The notes: generated by a model not told the origin, from the letters alone. Positions 17,966 through 28,079 are shown, counted from the first letter of the stretch. The stretch is DNA of 64,000 nucleotides from Xanthomonas sp. Leaf131 (GCF_001423495.1 NZ_LMOG01000018.1:259843-323842); one strand, 5' to 3'. Made by a program: numbers and translations.

Positions 17966-19371
17966 GGCGCTGCGCTGGTATTCAATTGCGCCAGCGCACG
18001 CCGGAACGGTGCCGGCACCTCGCTCCCGAGTTCGAAGCGGCCATCGCGCAGGCGCAGAATGCCTTGCTGCTCCAGCCATTGCTCGAACTCCGGCGCCGCA
18101 CGCAAGCCGAGTGCCTGGCGCGCATACAGCGCATCGTGAAACGAGGTGGTCTGATAATTGAGCATCACATCATCGGAGCCAGGGATGCCCATGATGAAGT
18201 TGATGCCGGCGGTGCCGAGCAGGGTCAGCAGCACGTCCATGTCGTCCTGATCGGCTTCGGCATGGTTGGTGTAGCAGATGTCGCAGCCCATCGGCACGCC
18301 AAGCAACTTGCCGCAGAAATGATCCTCCAGCCCGGCGCGGATGATCTGCTTGCCATCGTAGAGATACTCCGGGCCGATAAACCCCACCACGGTATTCACC
18401 AGCAATGGCTTGAACTGCCGCGCCACGGCGTACGCGCGCACCTCGCAGGTCTGTTGATCGACACCATGATGCGCATTGGCCGACAACGCGCTGCCCTGGC
18501 CGGTTTCGAAATACATCACGTTGTCGCCGGCAGTGCCGCGGCGCAATGATAGACCCGCCTCGTAGCCTTCCTGCAGTAGCGCAAGATTGATGCCGAAGCT
18601 GGTATTGGCCGCTTCGGTGCCGGCGATGGACTGGAACACCAGATCCACCGGCACACCGCGGCCGATCGCCTCGATGGTGGTGGTGATATGCGCCAGCACG
18701 CAGGACTGCGTGGGAATCTGGTAGCCGCTGATCACCGCATCGAGCATGCGCAACAACGCGGTGGTGGCGGCCAGGCTGTCGCTGGCCGGATTGATGCCGA
18801 TCACCGCATCGCCATTGCCGTACAGCAAGCCGTCGAGCACGCTGGCGGCAATGCCGGTGGCATCGTCGGTGGGGTGGTTGGGTTGCAGCCGCGTTGACAG
18901 CCGCCCACGCAAGCCCAGCGTGTTGCGAAAGCGCGTGACCACGCGCGTTTTCTGCGCGACCAGAATCAGATCCTGCACCCGCATCAGCTTGGATACCGCC
19001 GCCACCATCTCCGGTGTCAGTCCGGGCGCCAGTGCGGCCAATGCGGCTTCGTCGGCCTGCGCACTCAACAACCAATCGCGAAAGCCGCCGACGGTGAGAT
19101 GCGCGACCGCAGCGAACGCCGTTGCATCGTGTTGGTCGACGATCAAACGGGTAACTTCGTCCGCTTCGTACGGCACCACCGCTTCATCCAGAAAATGGCG
19201 CAGCGGCAGATCCGCCAACGCCATCTGCGCAGCGACGCGTTGCAGACCGGAGTCGGCGGCCAGCCCGGCCAGTTGATCGCCCGAGCGTGCCGGCGTGGCC
19301 TTGGCCAGCAACGTTTTGAGATCGGCAAACTGGAAGCGCTCGCCGCCTGCGGTGAAGGCGAACCCACTCAT
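17962..19371 (-). CDS. eutB: Ethanolamine ammonia-lyase heavy chain EutB
   Basis: The 469-residue catalytic subunit with a TIM-barrel fold. Recognisable stretches are [35 protein letters not shown], the substrate region [20 protein letters not shown], and [20 protein letters not shown]. It needs adenosylcobalamin. The start is the ATG overlapping the permease stop by 4 bp. No reactivase (eutA), aldehyde dehydrogenase or shell genes are nearby, so this is the soluble, non-compartment type of ethanolamine use. Confidence 0.96.
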   Translation of the reverse strand: MSGFAFTAGGERFQFADLKTLLAKATPARSGDQLAGLAADSGLQRVAAQMALADLPLRHFLDEAVVPYEADEVTRLIVDQHDATAFAAVAHLTVGGFRDWLLSAQADEAALAALAPGLTPEMVAAVSKLMRVQDLILVAQKTRVVTRFRNTLGLRGRLSTRLQPNHPTDDATGIAASVLDGLLYGNGDAVIGINPASDSLAATTALLRMLDAVISGYQIPTQSCVLAHITTTIEAIGRGVPVDLVFQSIAGTEAANTSFGINLALLQEGYEAGLSLRRGTAGDNVMYFETGQGSALSANAHHGVDQQTCEVRAYAVARQFKPLLVNTVVGFIGPEYLYDGKQIIRAGLEDHFCGKLLGVPMGCDICYTNHAEADQDDMDVLLTLLGTAGINFIMGIPGSDDVMLNYQTTSFHDALYARQALGLRAAPEFEQWLEQQGILRLRDGRFELGSEVPAPFRRALAQLNTSAAP

Positions 19372-20723
19372 CTGACAGTGCTCGCAGGCGTGTGTTGGCC
19401 GCGCAAGCTCAGCACGCAACACACCGCACCAAACAGCAGCAGGCCTACAAAGATCAGCGCTACGATCGGGTTGAACCACACCATCGCCACCAGGCACACC
19501 AGCGCCAGCAGCAGCGCTATCGCCGGCACCACCGGATAACCCGGCGCGCGAAAGCTGCGTTCCAGCCCGGGTTCGGCGCGGCGCAGTTTGAACAGGCTGA
19601 GCATGCTCATCACATACATCACGATCGCGCCGAACACCGACATGGTGATCATCGCCGCAGTCAGCGACATGCCCTGGATCTTGACCACACCATCGCTGCA
19701 GATCGCCGCGATGCCGATCGCGCCACCGGCAAGGATTGCGCGATGCGGTGTGCGAAAGCGCGACAGTTTGGCCAGCCCATGCGGCAGGAAGCCGGCGCGC
19801 GCCAAGGCGAAGAACTGCCGCGAATAGCCCAGGATGATGCCGTGGAAACTGGCCACCAGACCGAACAGGCCGATCCATACCAGCATGTGCAGCCAGGTCG
19901 AGCTATTGCCGACCACCGCTTTCATCGCCTGCGGCAACGGGTCGTTGATGTTGGACAGCTGGCGCCAGTCGCCGACGCCGCCGGCGAACACCATCGTTCC
20001 CAGCGCCAGGACCACCAGCGTGAGGATGCCGGCAATGTAGGCACGTGGAATCGTGCGCTTGGGGTCCTTGGCTTCTTCGGCCGCCATCGCCGCGCCCTCG
20101 ATCGCCAGAAAGAACCAGATCGCGAACGGGATCGCGGCAAAGATGCCGGAGATCGCCGCCGGGCCGAAGTCGTTGCTGCCGGCCCAACCGTTGGCGGCAA
20201 AGCGCGCCACGCTGAAACCCGGCGCCACCACGCCCATGAATACCAGCAGTTCGATCACCGCCAGCAAGGTCACCACCAACTCGAAGGTGGCCGCGATCGC
20301 CACGCCGACGATGTTCAAGCTCATGAAGAGTGCATACGCCCCGATCGCGGCAACGCGCGGATCCAGAGTCGGAAACTGCACGTTGAGATAGGCGCCAATC
20401 GCCATCGCAATGGCCGGCGGTGCAAACACGAATTCGATCAACGTGGCCAGGCCCGCCAGCATGCCGCCGTAGGTGCCGAACGCGCGCAGGCTGTAGGCGA
20501 ACGGTCCGCCCGCATTGGGAATCGCCGTGGTCAGCTCGGTAAAACTGAAAATGAAACAGGTGTACATCACTGCGACCAGCACCGTGGTCACCAGAAATCC
20601 CAAGGTGCCGGCGGTGCCCCAACCGTAGCTCCACCCGAAATATTCGCCGGAAATCACCAATCCCACCGCGATTCCCCACAGTTGCCAGGTTCCCAGTGTG
20701 GGTTTGAGTTGCTCGTTGCGCAT
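19368..20723 (-). CDS. eat: Ethanolamine permease (APC family)
   Basis: A 451-residue inner-membrane transporter with about 12 hydrophobic helices and APC hallmarks (LVISGEYFGWSYGWGTAGTLG, FAYSLRAFGTYGG, AIEGAAMAAEEAKDPKRTIP). Its operon position before eutB and eutC supports ethanolamine as substrate. CGCAGGAG lies 9 bp before the ATG at 20723 but abuts the alternative ATG at 20732, so the shorter start is chosen. No regulator gene is adjacent. Confidence 0.93.
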   Translation of the reverse strand: MRNEQLKPTLGTWQLWGIAVGLVISGEYFGWSYGWGTAGTLGFLVTTVLVAVMYTCFIFSFTELTTAIPNAGGPFAYSLRAFGTYGGMLAGLATLIEFVFAPPAIAMAIGAYLNVQFPTLDPRVAAIGAYALFMSLNIVGVAIAATFELVVTLLAVIELLVFMGVVAPGFSVARFAANGWAGSNDFGPAAISGIFAAIPFAIWFFLAIEGAAMAAEEAKDPKRTIPRAYIAGILTLVVLALGTMVFAGGVGDWRQLSNINDPLPQAMKAVVGNSSTWLHMLVWIGLFGLVASFHGIILGYSRQFFALARAGFLPHGLAKLSRFRTPHRAILAGGAIGIAAICSDGVVKIQGMSLTAAMITMSVFGAIVMYVMSMLSLFKLRRAEPGLERSFRAPGYPVVPAIALLLALVCLVAMVWFNPIVALIFVGLLLFGAVCCVLSLRGQHTPASTVR

Positions 20724-20950
20724 GTCGCACATCTCCTGCGGTCGGGGGAGGGGAGATGAAGCACGTCCGACGCCGCAGCGGTGGACCAACCGTCAGGCCT
20801 GATCGGTCGCCGCAAGGCAATGATCGACGGTCGCGCCGGTTATACCGCAAAGCTCTGTGGCGAACACAGGCACAGCGGGTAGGCCGCACAGAACAGGCCA
20901 CCACGCCAGCGCAACCGCCACCCGCTCTTTGCTTTGGCTACCCGGCAGTC

Positions 20951-21790
20951 CTATTTGTTGCGCTCAAGCACCAGCAACGGATCGATCCGCACATCGAACC
21001 AATTCATCCCCCAATGCAGATGCGGTCCGGTCGCGCGCCCGGTGGCACCCACCGCCGCAATCACCTGACCTTGCTCCACCCGGTCTCCCACCTTCACATC
21101 GATGCGTGACAAGTGCAAAAAATTCGAGCTCACGCCGAAGCCATGGTCCAGCAGCACCGTACCGCCGGTCAGATACAGATCCGGCGCGGCGAAGGTGACC
21201 ACACCGGCGGCCGGCGCCTTGACCGGGGTACCGGTGGGCACCGCGATATCCATCCCCGAATGACCGGCACCAGGCTGGCCGTTGTAAACGCGCGCATTGC
21301 CGAAGCGCCCGCTGATGCGACCCTGCACCGGCCAGATGAAGGGCTGCGCAAAATCGGTGCGCGCATCGTCGCGGTCGCGCGCGGCGGTGACCTGCGCCTG
21401 TTCGCGCTTGATCCGCTCGGCGATCGCCGCAGGCGGGTTGACGGTTTTGGGCGGCACACCATTGACGCGTTCCACCGGCCAGTCGCGCGGCGTTACTGCG
21501 ATGCTGGCAGTCTCCTTGCCGCCATCGGGCCGGGTGATCTGCACCTGCAACGGGCCGGTGGCATCGCGGCCGATACCGAACACCACGCTGCCGTAGCCGC
21601 TGACGCGCAGCGTGCGGCCGGCGTACTGCACCTGGCTGCCCGCCGGCACCTTGCCGATCACCAGCGCGCCTTGCGAGGCGCTTTGTGGAAACACCACCTC
21701 TGCAGCGGCCGCGGACTGCGCAGCGGCGCTGCCCACCGAGAGCGAGAGCGGCGCCAGCGCCAGCAAGGCGCCAAACAGGGCTGCGCGCAT
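20951..21790 (-). CDS. Exported M23 (LytM-type) metallopeptidase
   Basis: A 279-residue peptidoglycan endopeptidase candidate. The signal peptide is LFGALLALAPLSLSVGSAAA. The C-terminal M23 domain has zinc ligands in GHSGMDIAVPTG and GPHLHWGMNWFD, both motifs intact, so catalysis is plausible. The middle contains a charged helix (IAERIKREQAQVTAARDRDD). Its ATG overlaps the pyrC stop by one base (TGATG), giving translational coupling although the functions differ. Confidence 0.9.
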   Translation of the reverse strand: MRAALFGALLALAPLSLSVGSAAAQSAAAAEVVFPQSASQGALVIGKVPAGSQVQYAGRTLRVSGYGSVVFGIGRDATGPLQVQITRPDGGKETASIAVTPRDWPVERVNGVPPKTVNPPAAIAERIKREQAQVTAARDRDDARTDFAQPFIWPVQGRISGRFGNARVYNGQPGAGHSGMDIAVPTGTPVKAPAAGVVTFAAPDLYLTGGTVLLDHGFGVSSNFLHLSRIDVKVGDRVEQGQVIAAVGATGRATGPHLHWGMNWFDVRIDPLLVLERNK

Positions 21791-23139
21791 CAGCGATCGA
21801 AGGTCAGACGCTGACCGGCGGCACTGCCAACCAACTGTTCGCCATCCCACACCTGCTGGCCGTTGACCCAGGTCGCGGCAATGCGCGAGCGGAACGTGGT
21901 GCCTTCGAACGGCGACCAGCCGCACTTGGACAACACCTGCTCGCGCTTCACGGTGAACGGGGTGTTGTCGATCATCACCAGGTCGGCGAAATAGCCTTCG
22001 CGCAGAAAACCGCGTTCTTCCACATCGAACAATTGTGCCGGCGCATGCGCGAACTTCTGCACGATGCGGGTGATCGGCAGCTTGCCTTCATGCACCAGCT
22101 CCAGCGCGGCGACCAGCGCGTACTGCACCAACGGCAGGCCGGAGGGCGCCTGCGCGTAGGGCTTCTGCTTTTCTTCCCAGGTGTGCGGGGCGTGGTCGGT
22201 GGCGAGCACGTCGATGACGTCTTCAGCCAGCGCCTCGATCAGCGCCAGGCGGTCGTCGGCGTCCTTGATCGCCGGGTTGCACTTGATCAGGTTGCCCAGC
22301 CGCGCGTAATCGCTGCGGTCGAAGCGCAAAAAGTGGATACAGGTCTCGGCGGTGATGCGCTTGCGCACCTTGCCGTCGGCGTCGATCAGCGGGCCGGCCT
22401 CGAACAGCGCCAGCTCCTCGGCGGTGGAGATATGCAGCACGTGCAGGCGGGTGTTGTGCTTGCGCGCCAGCGACACCGCCAGCTGCGAAGACTTCAGGCA
22501 GGCTTCGCGCGAGCGAATGTCCGGGTGCATCTCCGGGGTCAGCGCATCGCCGTACTTTTCCTTGAACTGCGCCAGCGTCGCATCGATGGTCGGCGTGTCT
22601 TCGCAGTGGGTGATGATCGGGGTGGGCGCATCGCGGAAGATCGCATCCAGCGTTTCGGGGTTGTCGACCAGCATGTTGCCGGTAGAGGCGCCCATGAACA
22701 CCTTGATGCCCGGTGCGGTCTTGGGGTCCAGCGTCTGGATCGCGGCCAGATTGTCGTTGCTGGCGCCCATGTAGAAGCCGTAATTGGCCCAGGCGCGCCC
22801 GGCCGCAGCGTCGTACTTGGACTGCAGCGCGGCCGCATCCAGGGTCGGCGGATTGGTGTTGGGCATGTCCATGAAGCTGGTCAGACCGCCGGCCACTGCA
22901 GCGCCGGATTCGGTCGCGATATCGCCCTTGTGGGTCAGCCCCGGCTCGCGGAAGTGCACCTGGTCGTCGATCATGCCCGGCAGCACCCAGCGCCCGGCCG
23001 CATCCACCACCGTATCGCCTGCAGCCGGAGTGATCTTGCTGGCGATCTTGGCGATGCGGCCACCTTCGATCAGGAGATCGGCATCGAACTCCTTGCCTTC
23101 ATTGACCAGGCGGGCATTGACGATGACGGTTCGGCTCAT
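21790..23139 (-). CDS. pyrC: Dihydroorotase
   Basis: A 449-residue zinc amidohydrolase that closes carbamoyl aspartate to dihydroorotate in pyrimidine synthesis. Metal and substrate motifs are [31 protein letters not shown] and [15 protein letters not shown]. The length and the HFREPG signature place it in the larger type I-like dihydroorotase class, unlike the 348-residue E. coli PyrC. The start overlaps the yidD stop by 4 bp. No other pyrimidine genes are adjacent. Confidence 0.93.
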   Translation of the reverse strand: MSRTVIVNARLVNEGKEFDADLLIEGGRIAKIASKITPAAGDTVVDAAGRWVLPGMIDDQVHFREPGLTHKGDIATESGAAVAGGLTSFMDMPNTNPPTLDAAALQSKYDAAAGRAWANYGFYMGASNDNLAAIQTLDPKTAPGIKVFMGASTGNMLVDNPETLDAIFRDAPTPIITHCEDTPTIDATLAQFKEKYGDALTPEMHPDIRSREACLKSSQLAVSLARKHNTRLHVLHISTAEELALFEAGPLIDADGKVRKRITAETCIHFLRFDRSDYARLGNLIKCNPAIKDADDRLALIEALAEDVIDVLATDHAPHTWEEKQKPYAQAPSGLPLVQYALVAALELVHEGKLPITRIVQKFAHAPAQLFDVEERGFLREGYFADLVMIDNTPFTVKREQVLSKCGWSPFEGTTFRSRIAATWVNGQQVWDGEQLVGSAAGQRLTFDR

Positions 23140-23411
23140 GGGTGGGGTCCTTTGCAGCGGCAGGAAAGGGAAGTGGGGGAGGACGCGGCAGTGGGCGCGT
23201 CGGGGACGGGATCGAACCCGCCCGGATGGAATGGATGACAACGGCCCAACCGGCGTGCGGCCAGCCAACAGCCGCGCAGCGGGCCGAAGCGGGCGATGGC
23301 GGTCATCGCGTACTCCGAACAACTGGGCGCAAAACGGCAGCGCGGCCCGAGCAGAGGGCTGATGAACAGCTTGTAGAAGCGCAGCAGCGCGATGAGCAGG
23401 CGTGAGATCAC
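23136..23411 (-). CDS. yidD: Membrane protein insertion efficiency factor YidD
   Basis: About 91 residues. The amphipathic N-terminus [20 protein letters not shown] and the UPF0161 core [20 protein letters not shown]...[10 protein letters not shown] are diagnostic. YidD aids insertion of membrane proteins through the YidC/Sec route. GTG 23411 gives the family start; an upstream GTG (23429) adds six unconserved residues. In most bacteria the gene sits between rnpA and yidC near the origin. Here it is coupled to pyrC, and its proline/serine-rich C-terminal tail beyond FDPVPD is variable. Confidence 0.93.
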   Translation of the reverse strand: MISRLLIALLRFYKLFISPLLGPRCRFAPSCSEYAMTAIARFGPLRGCWLAARRLGRCHPFHPGGFDPVPDAPTAASSPTSLSCRCKGPHP

Positions 23412-23519
23412 TTGCCAATGATATGCCACTTGGATTAATACGTGGTTGCCGGGGGTCGGTGGGGTAAGCTATAAAGGCCCGCTTTCCCGGGCCCCGGGGG
23501 AACCAAGGATGAGCGTTTC

Positions 23520-24560
23520 GTGGCTGCTAAAAAACCTGCAAAAAAGGCCGTAGAGGCCGCCAAGAAGTCCGCCAAACCCGTTGCGAAGAAGGCAGCGGCG
23601 CCCGCCGCTGCAAAACCGGCCGCCAAGCAGGCGACGCCGGCTGCCAAGCAACCTGTGGCCAAGAAGGCAGCTGCGACGAAGGCCGCCGCCAAGCCGGCGC
23701 CGGCCTCCAAGACCGCAGCGTCCAAACCCGCGGCCCTCAAACCTGTAAAATCTGTCGCCAAGAGTGCTGCCAAGCCGGCGGCGAACAAGGCAGCTCCGGC
23801 TGCCGCCAAACCGGCCGCCAAGCCGGTGGCGCCCAAGTCCGTACCGAAACCGGCCGCCAAGCCGGCTCCGGCCAAGTCAGTCCCGGTCAAGGCTGAAAAG
23901 CCCGCGCCCGCACCGGCCCCCAAGGCCGTCCCTGCGAAGCCGGCAAAGCCTGCGACCCCGTCACTTAAGAATCCCGTGCCCGTTTCGAAATCTTCAGCAA
24001 AAACACCAACCAAAACCGAAGCCCCCGCCAAGCCCGCCGCGACCCGTCCGGTCGGCAAGGTGGCCGTTGCCATGACTTCCAAGCCGTCCAGCCCGACGCC
24101 AAAGACCAAGTACAAGGTGGTCGAGTACAAGATCGACGAGACCACCGGTCGCCCGGTGCTGCCGCAGGGCTACAAGCCTGCAGCCGACGAGGAGTACATG
24201 AGCACGCTGCAGCAGGAGTATTTCCGTCAGCGTCTGCAGCATTGGCGCAACGACCTGGTCGAGGAATCCAAGCAGACCATCGAGAACCTGCGCGAAGAAG
24301 TGCGCGATATCGGCGACGAAGCCGAGCGTGCAACGCGTGAGACCGAAAACTCGCTGGAACTGCGCACCCGCGACCGCTACCGCAAGCTGATCGGCAAGAT
24401 CGACAGCACGCTCAAGCGTCTGGAAGGCGGCGACTACGGCTACTGCGTGGACACCGGCGAAGAAATCGGCCTGGACCGCCTGGAAGCGCGTCTGACCGCC
24501 GAACGCACCATCGACGCCCAGGAACGCTGGGAGCACCTGCAGAAGCAGCAGGGCGACTGA
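23520..24560 (+). CDS. DksA/TraR-like RNA polymerase-binding protein with a long lysine-alanine-proline N-terminal tail
   Basis: A 346-residue two-part protein. Residues 1 to about 195 are low-complexity K/A/P repeats (AKPAAKPAP-type units) resembling the tails of histone H1-like proteins such as AlgP. Residues about 215-346 form the DksA coiled coil (YFRQRLQHWRNDLVEESKQT) and the zinc-finger region. That region keeps GYCVDTGEEIGLDRLEARLTA, but only one of four zinc cysteines remains; later positions read TIDAQ. This resembles cysteine-poor DksA variants that fold without zinc. GTG 23520 is the start. A strong terminator follows. Expected role: a ppGpp-linked transcription factor, with a tail that may bind nucleic acid. 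Confidence 0.85.
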   Translation: MAAKKPAKKAVEAAKKSAKPVAKKAAAPAAAKPAAKQATPAAKQPVAKKAAATKAAAKPAPASKTAASKPAALKPVKSVAKSAAKPAANKAAPAAAKPAAKPVAPKSVPKPAAKPAPAKSVPVKAEKPAPAPAPKAVPAKPAKPATPSLKNPVPVSKSSAKTPTKTEAPAKPAATRPVGKVAVAMTSKPSSPTPKTKYKVVEYKIDETTGRPVLPQGYKPAADEEYMSTLQQEYFRQRLQHWRNDLVEESKQTIENLREEVRDIGDEAERATRETENSLELRTRDRYRKLIGKIDSTLKRLEGGDYGYCVDTGEEIGLDRLEARLTAERTIDAQERWEHLQKQQGD

Positions 24561-24588
24561 TCGTTTTGCGAGTGTCGAATCGCTGTTG

Positions 24589-24618
24589 AAAAAGCCCCGC
24601 CTGGTGCGGGGCTTTTTT
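24589..24618 (+). terminator. Rho-independent terminator after the DksA-like gene
   Basis: AAAAAGCCCCGC, a short loop, GCGGGGCTTTTTT: a 7-bp GC stem flanked by A and T runs. It can act in both directions between the convergent DksA-like and MFS genes. Confidence 0.9.
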
Positions 24619-24658
24619 ATGCGTCATTCGGCGTGCTGGGGCCTGACCTGTTGTCGCC

Positions 24659-25912
24659 TCACTGCAAATCGCGCAGATCCAGCTTGCGCAGCTTCGGGGC
24701 CTTCCAGGCGGTGGTGGCGACCACGCCCAGGGTCACGCAGCCGCCGATCACCACCGCCGGCACCAGGCCGACCAGACGCGCCATGACGCCGTCATAGAAC
24801 GCGCCCAGCTCGTTGGAGGAGCCGATGAAGATGCCGTTGATCGACGACACCCGGCCGCGCATCGCGTCGGGCGTTGCCAGCTGCAGGATGGTCTGACGCA
24901 CCACCACCGACACGCCGTCGCACATGCCGTAGACCAGCAGGATCGCCGCCGACAGCCAGAAATGGCGCGACAGGCCGAAGGCGATCGTGCACAACCCGAA
25001 ACCGGCCACCGACAGCATCAGGATGCGCCCGGCATTGCGTTGCAGCGGGTGTCGCGCCAGCCACACGCCGACCACGATCGACCCCAGCGCCGGTGCGCCG
25101 CGCAGGATGCCCAGCCCCTCCGGGCCGTAGTGCAGGATGTCGTGGATGAAGGCAGGTAGCATTGACACCGCGCCGCCCAGCAACACCGAAAACATGTCCA
25201 GCGCCATCGCGCCTAGCATGATCTGGTTGGACAGCACGAACTGCGCACCCTCGGCGATGCTGCGAAAGATCGGCGCGCGCGGACCTTCGTTCACCGGCTC
25301 GCTGACGCGCAACAGCGCCAGCGCCAGGATCGCCACCAACGCCACACTCGCCGCCACGCCGTACGCCAGGCCTTTGCCGCCCCAGCCGACCAGCACGCCG
25401 CCCAGCGCCGGGCCGATCACCATGCCGGCCTGAAAGGTGACGCTGCCGATGCTGGCGCCGCGCGCGAAGGCCTCGCGCGGCAGTGCCCGTGCGAACAGTG
25501 CGTTATAGACCGGCGACAGGAACGAGCGCGCCGCGCCGGTCAGCGCGATGGCTGCATAGATCGGCCACACGCCTTGTACCGGCAGCCAGCCATGCGTAAT
25601 CGCCAACAGCAGCAGTGCGGTGGCGACCAGGCCCAGCACTGCGACCATGCCCAGGCGGCGGCGCGGCAGATGATCGACCAGATAGCCGGCAAACGGCGCG
25701 ATGCAGAAGAACGGCAGGATCTCCGCCAGGCCGATCAGCCCGAGCGAGAGCGGATTGCGGGTGATTTCGTAGATATGCCAACCGACCGTGACCGCGACGA
25801 TCTGATACGACAACATCGCCGCCACGCGATACAGCAGCACCAAGCCGAAGCCTGGATGGGCGAACAGCGTGCGCAGCGAGGCGGCGGGCGAGGGAGGCGT
25901 GGGCGTGCTCAC
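24659..25912 (-). CDS. MFS exporter (EntS-like)
   Basis: A 417-residue transporter with about 12 membrane helices, opening with SLRTLFAHPGFGLVLLYRVA. The loop 2-3 motif reads GYLVDHLPRRRLGMVAV, and DAMRGRVSSINGIFIGSSNELG is characteristic of the enterobactin-exporter-like MFS subgroup. Substrate unknown. Its ATG overlaps the sufE stop by 4 bp, so it is translated with the sulphur-transfer protein; the functional link is unclear. Confidence 0.85.
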   Translation of the reverse strand: MSTPTPPSPAASLRTLFAHPGFGLVLLYRVAAMLSYQIVAVTVGWHIYEITRNPLSLGLIGLAEILPFFCIAPFAGYLVDHLPRRRLGMVAVLGLVATALLLLAITHGWLPVQGVWPIYAAIALTGAARSFLSPVYNALFARALPREAFARGASIGSVTFQAGMVIGPALGGVLVGWGGKGLAYGVAASVALVAILALALLRVSEPVNEGPRAPIFRSIAEGAQFVLSNQIMLGAMALDMFSVLLGGAVSMLPAFIHDILHYGPEGLGILRGAPALGSIVVGVWLARHPLQRNAGRILMLSVAGFGLCTIAFGLSRHFWLSAAILLVYGMCDGVSVVVRQTILQLATPDAMRGRVSSINGIFIGSSNELGAFYDGVMARLVGLVPAVVIGGCVTLGVVATTAWKAPKLRKLDLRDLQ

Positions 25913-26346
25913 TGCTGGGCGCGGGCGGTGTCGCGAATGAAGGCCAGCATCGCGGCCACGCCGTTGCTGCGGGTCGGCGACAGATGCTTGGCCAGGCCAA
26001 TGCCGGCGATGTAGTCCGGCTCGGTGGCCAGGATCTCCTGCGCGCTACGCCCCGAGTAAACGCGCAAGGCGAGATAGATCAGCCCGGAGACGATCGCCGA
26101 GTCGCTGATGGCGTGGAAGTCCAGGCGCTCGGCATTGCCCTCCGGCACGATCCACACCATCGACTGGCAACCATGCAGACGGTGTTCTTCGGTCTTCCAC
26201 TGTTCCGGGAAAGTGGGCAACTTGCGGCCCAGATCGATCAGGTACTGGTAGCGCTCGGACCAATCGCCGAAGAAGGAAAATTCCTCGGCGATGGTGGCCT
26301 GCGCTTCGACGGCGGTGGGTTCTAGCGGGAAGGGGGTGGTGGTCAT
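25909..26346 (-). CDS. sufE: SufE-family cysteine desulfuration protein
   Basis: A 145-residue protein that accepts sulphane sulphur from a cysteine desulphurase during iron-sulphur cluster assembly. The active-site cysteine lies in EHRLHGCQSMVWIVPEG, and YQYLIDLGRKLP and SPTRSNGVAAML are family landmarks. No sufBCDS genes are here, so it may partner a desulphurase encoded elsewhere. The ATG giving MTTTPFPLE is the first after the repeat-filled spacer to cysS. Confidence 0.92.
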   Translation of the reverse strand: MTTTPFPLEPTAVEAQATIAEEFSFFGDWSERYQYLIDLGRKLPTFPEQWKTEEHRLHGCQSMVWIVPEGNAERLDFHAISDSAIVSGLIYLALRVYSGRSAQEILATEPDYIAGIGLAKHLSPTRSNGVAAMLAFIRDTARAQQ

Positions 26347-26388
26347 CAAAATTCCAGAATCATTCGCAAAATCCAGGGTCGTTCGGTC

Positions 26389-26632
26389 AAAGCCCCTCTC
26401 CCTCCGGGGCGAGAAGGCGCGGTTTGCGCGCCACTGGCGCGCGTGCCTTGGAGCGCCCGCGCCGCCAGCGCGGGCCGGGGCGCGGAGCGGGGGTTGGGGT
26501 GAGGGTACGGGCGAAGCTTCGCTGGAGTTCGATGCGGGTGGCTTCGCTCTTACCTCAAAAAAATCGATGCACGTGGCTTCGCTCGCACCCTCATCCGCCC
26601 CTGCGGGGCACCTTCTCCCGGAGGGAGAAGGG
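26389..26632. repeat. MITE-like intergenic repeat, copy 1 (expanded)
   Basis: Shares with 31436-31568 the left end AAAGCCCCTCTCCCTCCGGG, the motif GGGTTGGGGTGAGGGTACGG, and the right end GCACCCTCATCCGCCCC...GGGGCACCTTCTCCCG..GGGAGAAGGG. This copy also carries an extra GC-rich block (about 26410-26490) and a doubled GTGGCTTCGCTC. It fills the sufE-cysS spacer. No coding capacity. Confidence 0.8.
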
Positions 26633-26639
26633 AATAAAG

Positions 26640-28079
26640 TCATGCGCGCTTCCAGCGCACGCCTTGTGGGGTGTCTTCCAGCACGATGCCTTCGTCGGCC
26701 AGTTGCTTGCGGATGGCATCGGCGCGGGCGAAATCCTTGGCTTTCTTTGCGGCATTGCGCTCTTCGACCAGCGCAGTGATGCGGGCATCGTCGCCGGCAT
26801 CGGTGCCGCGCGAGAACCATGCGGCCGGGTCTTGCTGCAGCAAGCCTAGCGCCAGACCTGCGCCAAGCAGATCGGATTTGGCTCGACGCAGCGCCGCAAG
26901 ATGCTCGCCGCTTCGCTCGCTGTCCGGTCCGCCCGCCGGTGCGAAATCATGCAGGGCCCGGCTGGCCTCCTTTGCAAGCTTCGCCAGTGCTGCAAGCGCC
27001 AACGGCGTATTGAGGTCATCGTCCAGCGCCGATTCCACCTCGTCTGGAATCGTGGTCGGCTGTGTCGGGCTAATGCCCCCATCGGTTTCGACGGCTGCCA
27101 GATCGCGCAACGTGCCATACAGCCGGTCCAGCGTGTTCTTGGCCTGCTCGATCAAGCCCTCCGACCAGTCCAGCGGCTGCCGGTAATGCGCGCTCAGCAG
27201 GGCGTAGCGCAGCGCTTCGGGCGGGTGTCTGGCGATCAGGTCGTGCACGGTTTCGATGTTTCCCAGCGACTTGCTCATCTTGGCGCCGCTGAAATTGAGC
27301 ATGCCGTTATGCAGCCAGAACCGCGCGAAGGTGGCGCCGCCATGCGCGCACTCGCTCTGCGCGATCTCGTTCTCGTGATGCGGGAACTGCAGGTCCACGC
27401 CGCCGGCATGGATGTCGATGGTCGGGCCCAGATGCGCGGCGGCCATCGCCGAGCATTCGATATGCCAGCCCGGGCGGCCGCGGCCCCAGGGCGATTCCCA
27501 ACCGGGCAGCTCGTCGCTGGAGGGTTTCCACAGCACGAAGTCGCCCGGGTCGCGCTTGTACGGCGCCACATCCACGCGCGCACCGGCCAGCATCTCGTCC
27601 GGATCGCGGCGCGAGAGCTTGCCGTAGTGCTCGAAGCTGGCCACCGCAAACAGCACGTGGCCTTCGGCAGCGTAGGCGTGGCCGTTGGCGATCAGTTGCT
27701 CGATCATCGCCACGATCTGCGGAATATGCGCAGTGGCTGCCGGTTCGATGTCCGGCGGCACCACGCCGAGCGCGGCCATGTCCTGGCGGTAGATCGCAGC
27801 GAAGCGATCAGTGATGGTCGAGATCGGCACGCCCTGCGCCTGGGCGGCGGCGTTGATCTTGTCGTCCACGTCGGTGATGTTGCGCGCGTAGCGCAGCGCC
27901 CCAAAGCGCCGCCGCAGCAGTGCGGCCAGCACATCGAACACCACCGGGCCGCGGGCGTTGCCGATGTGTGCGTAGTTGTAGACGGTGGGGCCGCACACAT
28001 ACAGGGTGGGGCTGGTGGGATCGAGCGGCGCGAACGGCTCGACCCGCCGCGTCAGGTTGTTGTGCAGGCGCAGGCTCAT
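26640..28079 (-). CDS. cysS: Cysteine-tRNA ligase
   Basis: A 479-residue class I aminoacyl-tRNA synthetase. The N-terminal [17 protein letters not shown] carries a zinc-ligand cysteine and the HIGH box. [11 protein letters not shown] and [10 protein letters not shown] follow, then KMSKSLGN. The anticodon-binding C-terminal region ends [16 protein letters not shown]. Length is slightly above E. coli CysRS (461). It is divergent from a secreted hypothetical gene. Its 3' end abuts the MITE-like repeat. Confidence 0.97.
   Translation of the reverse strand: MSLRLHNNLTRRVEPFAPLDPTSPTLYVCGPTVYNYAHIGNARGPVVFDVLAALLRRRFGALRYARNITDVDDKINAAAQAQGVPISTITDRFAAIYRQDMAALGVVPPDIEPAATAHIPQIVAMIEQLIANGHAYAAEGHVLFAVASFEHYGKLSRRDPDEMLAGARVDVAPYKRDPGDFVLWKPSSDELPGWESPWGRGRPGWHIECSAMAAAHLGPTIDIHAGGVDLQFPHHENEIAQSECAHGGATFARFWLHNGMLNFSGAKMSKSLGNIETVHDLIARHPPEALRYALLSAHYRQPLDWSEGLIEQAKNTLDRLYGTLRDLAAVETDGGISPTQPTTIPDEVESALDDDLNTPLALAALAKLAKEASRALHDFAPAGGPDSERSGEHLAALRRAKSDLLGAGLALGLLQQDPAAWFSRGTDAGDDARITALVEERNAAKKAKDFARADAIRKQLADEGIVLEDTPQGVRWKRA

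Noticed and set aside
19392..20759. 455-codon open frame opposite the ethanolamine permease
   Set aside because: Antisense shadow; the permease has clear APC motifs and operon coupling.
20724..20950. Cobalamin riboswitch before the ethanolamine operon
   Set aside because: Looked for B12-box-like conserved segments and found none by eye.
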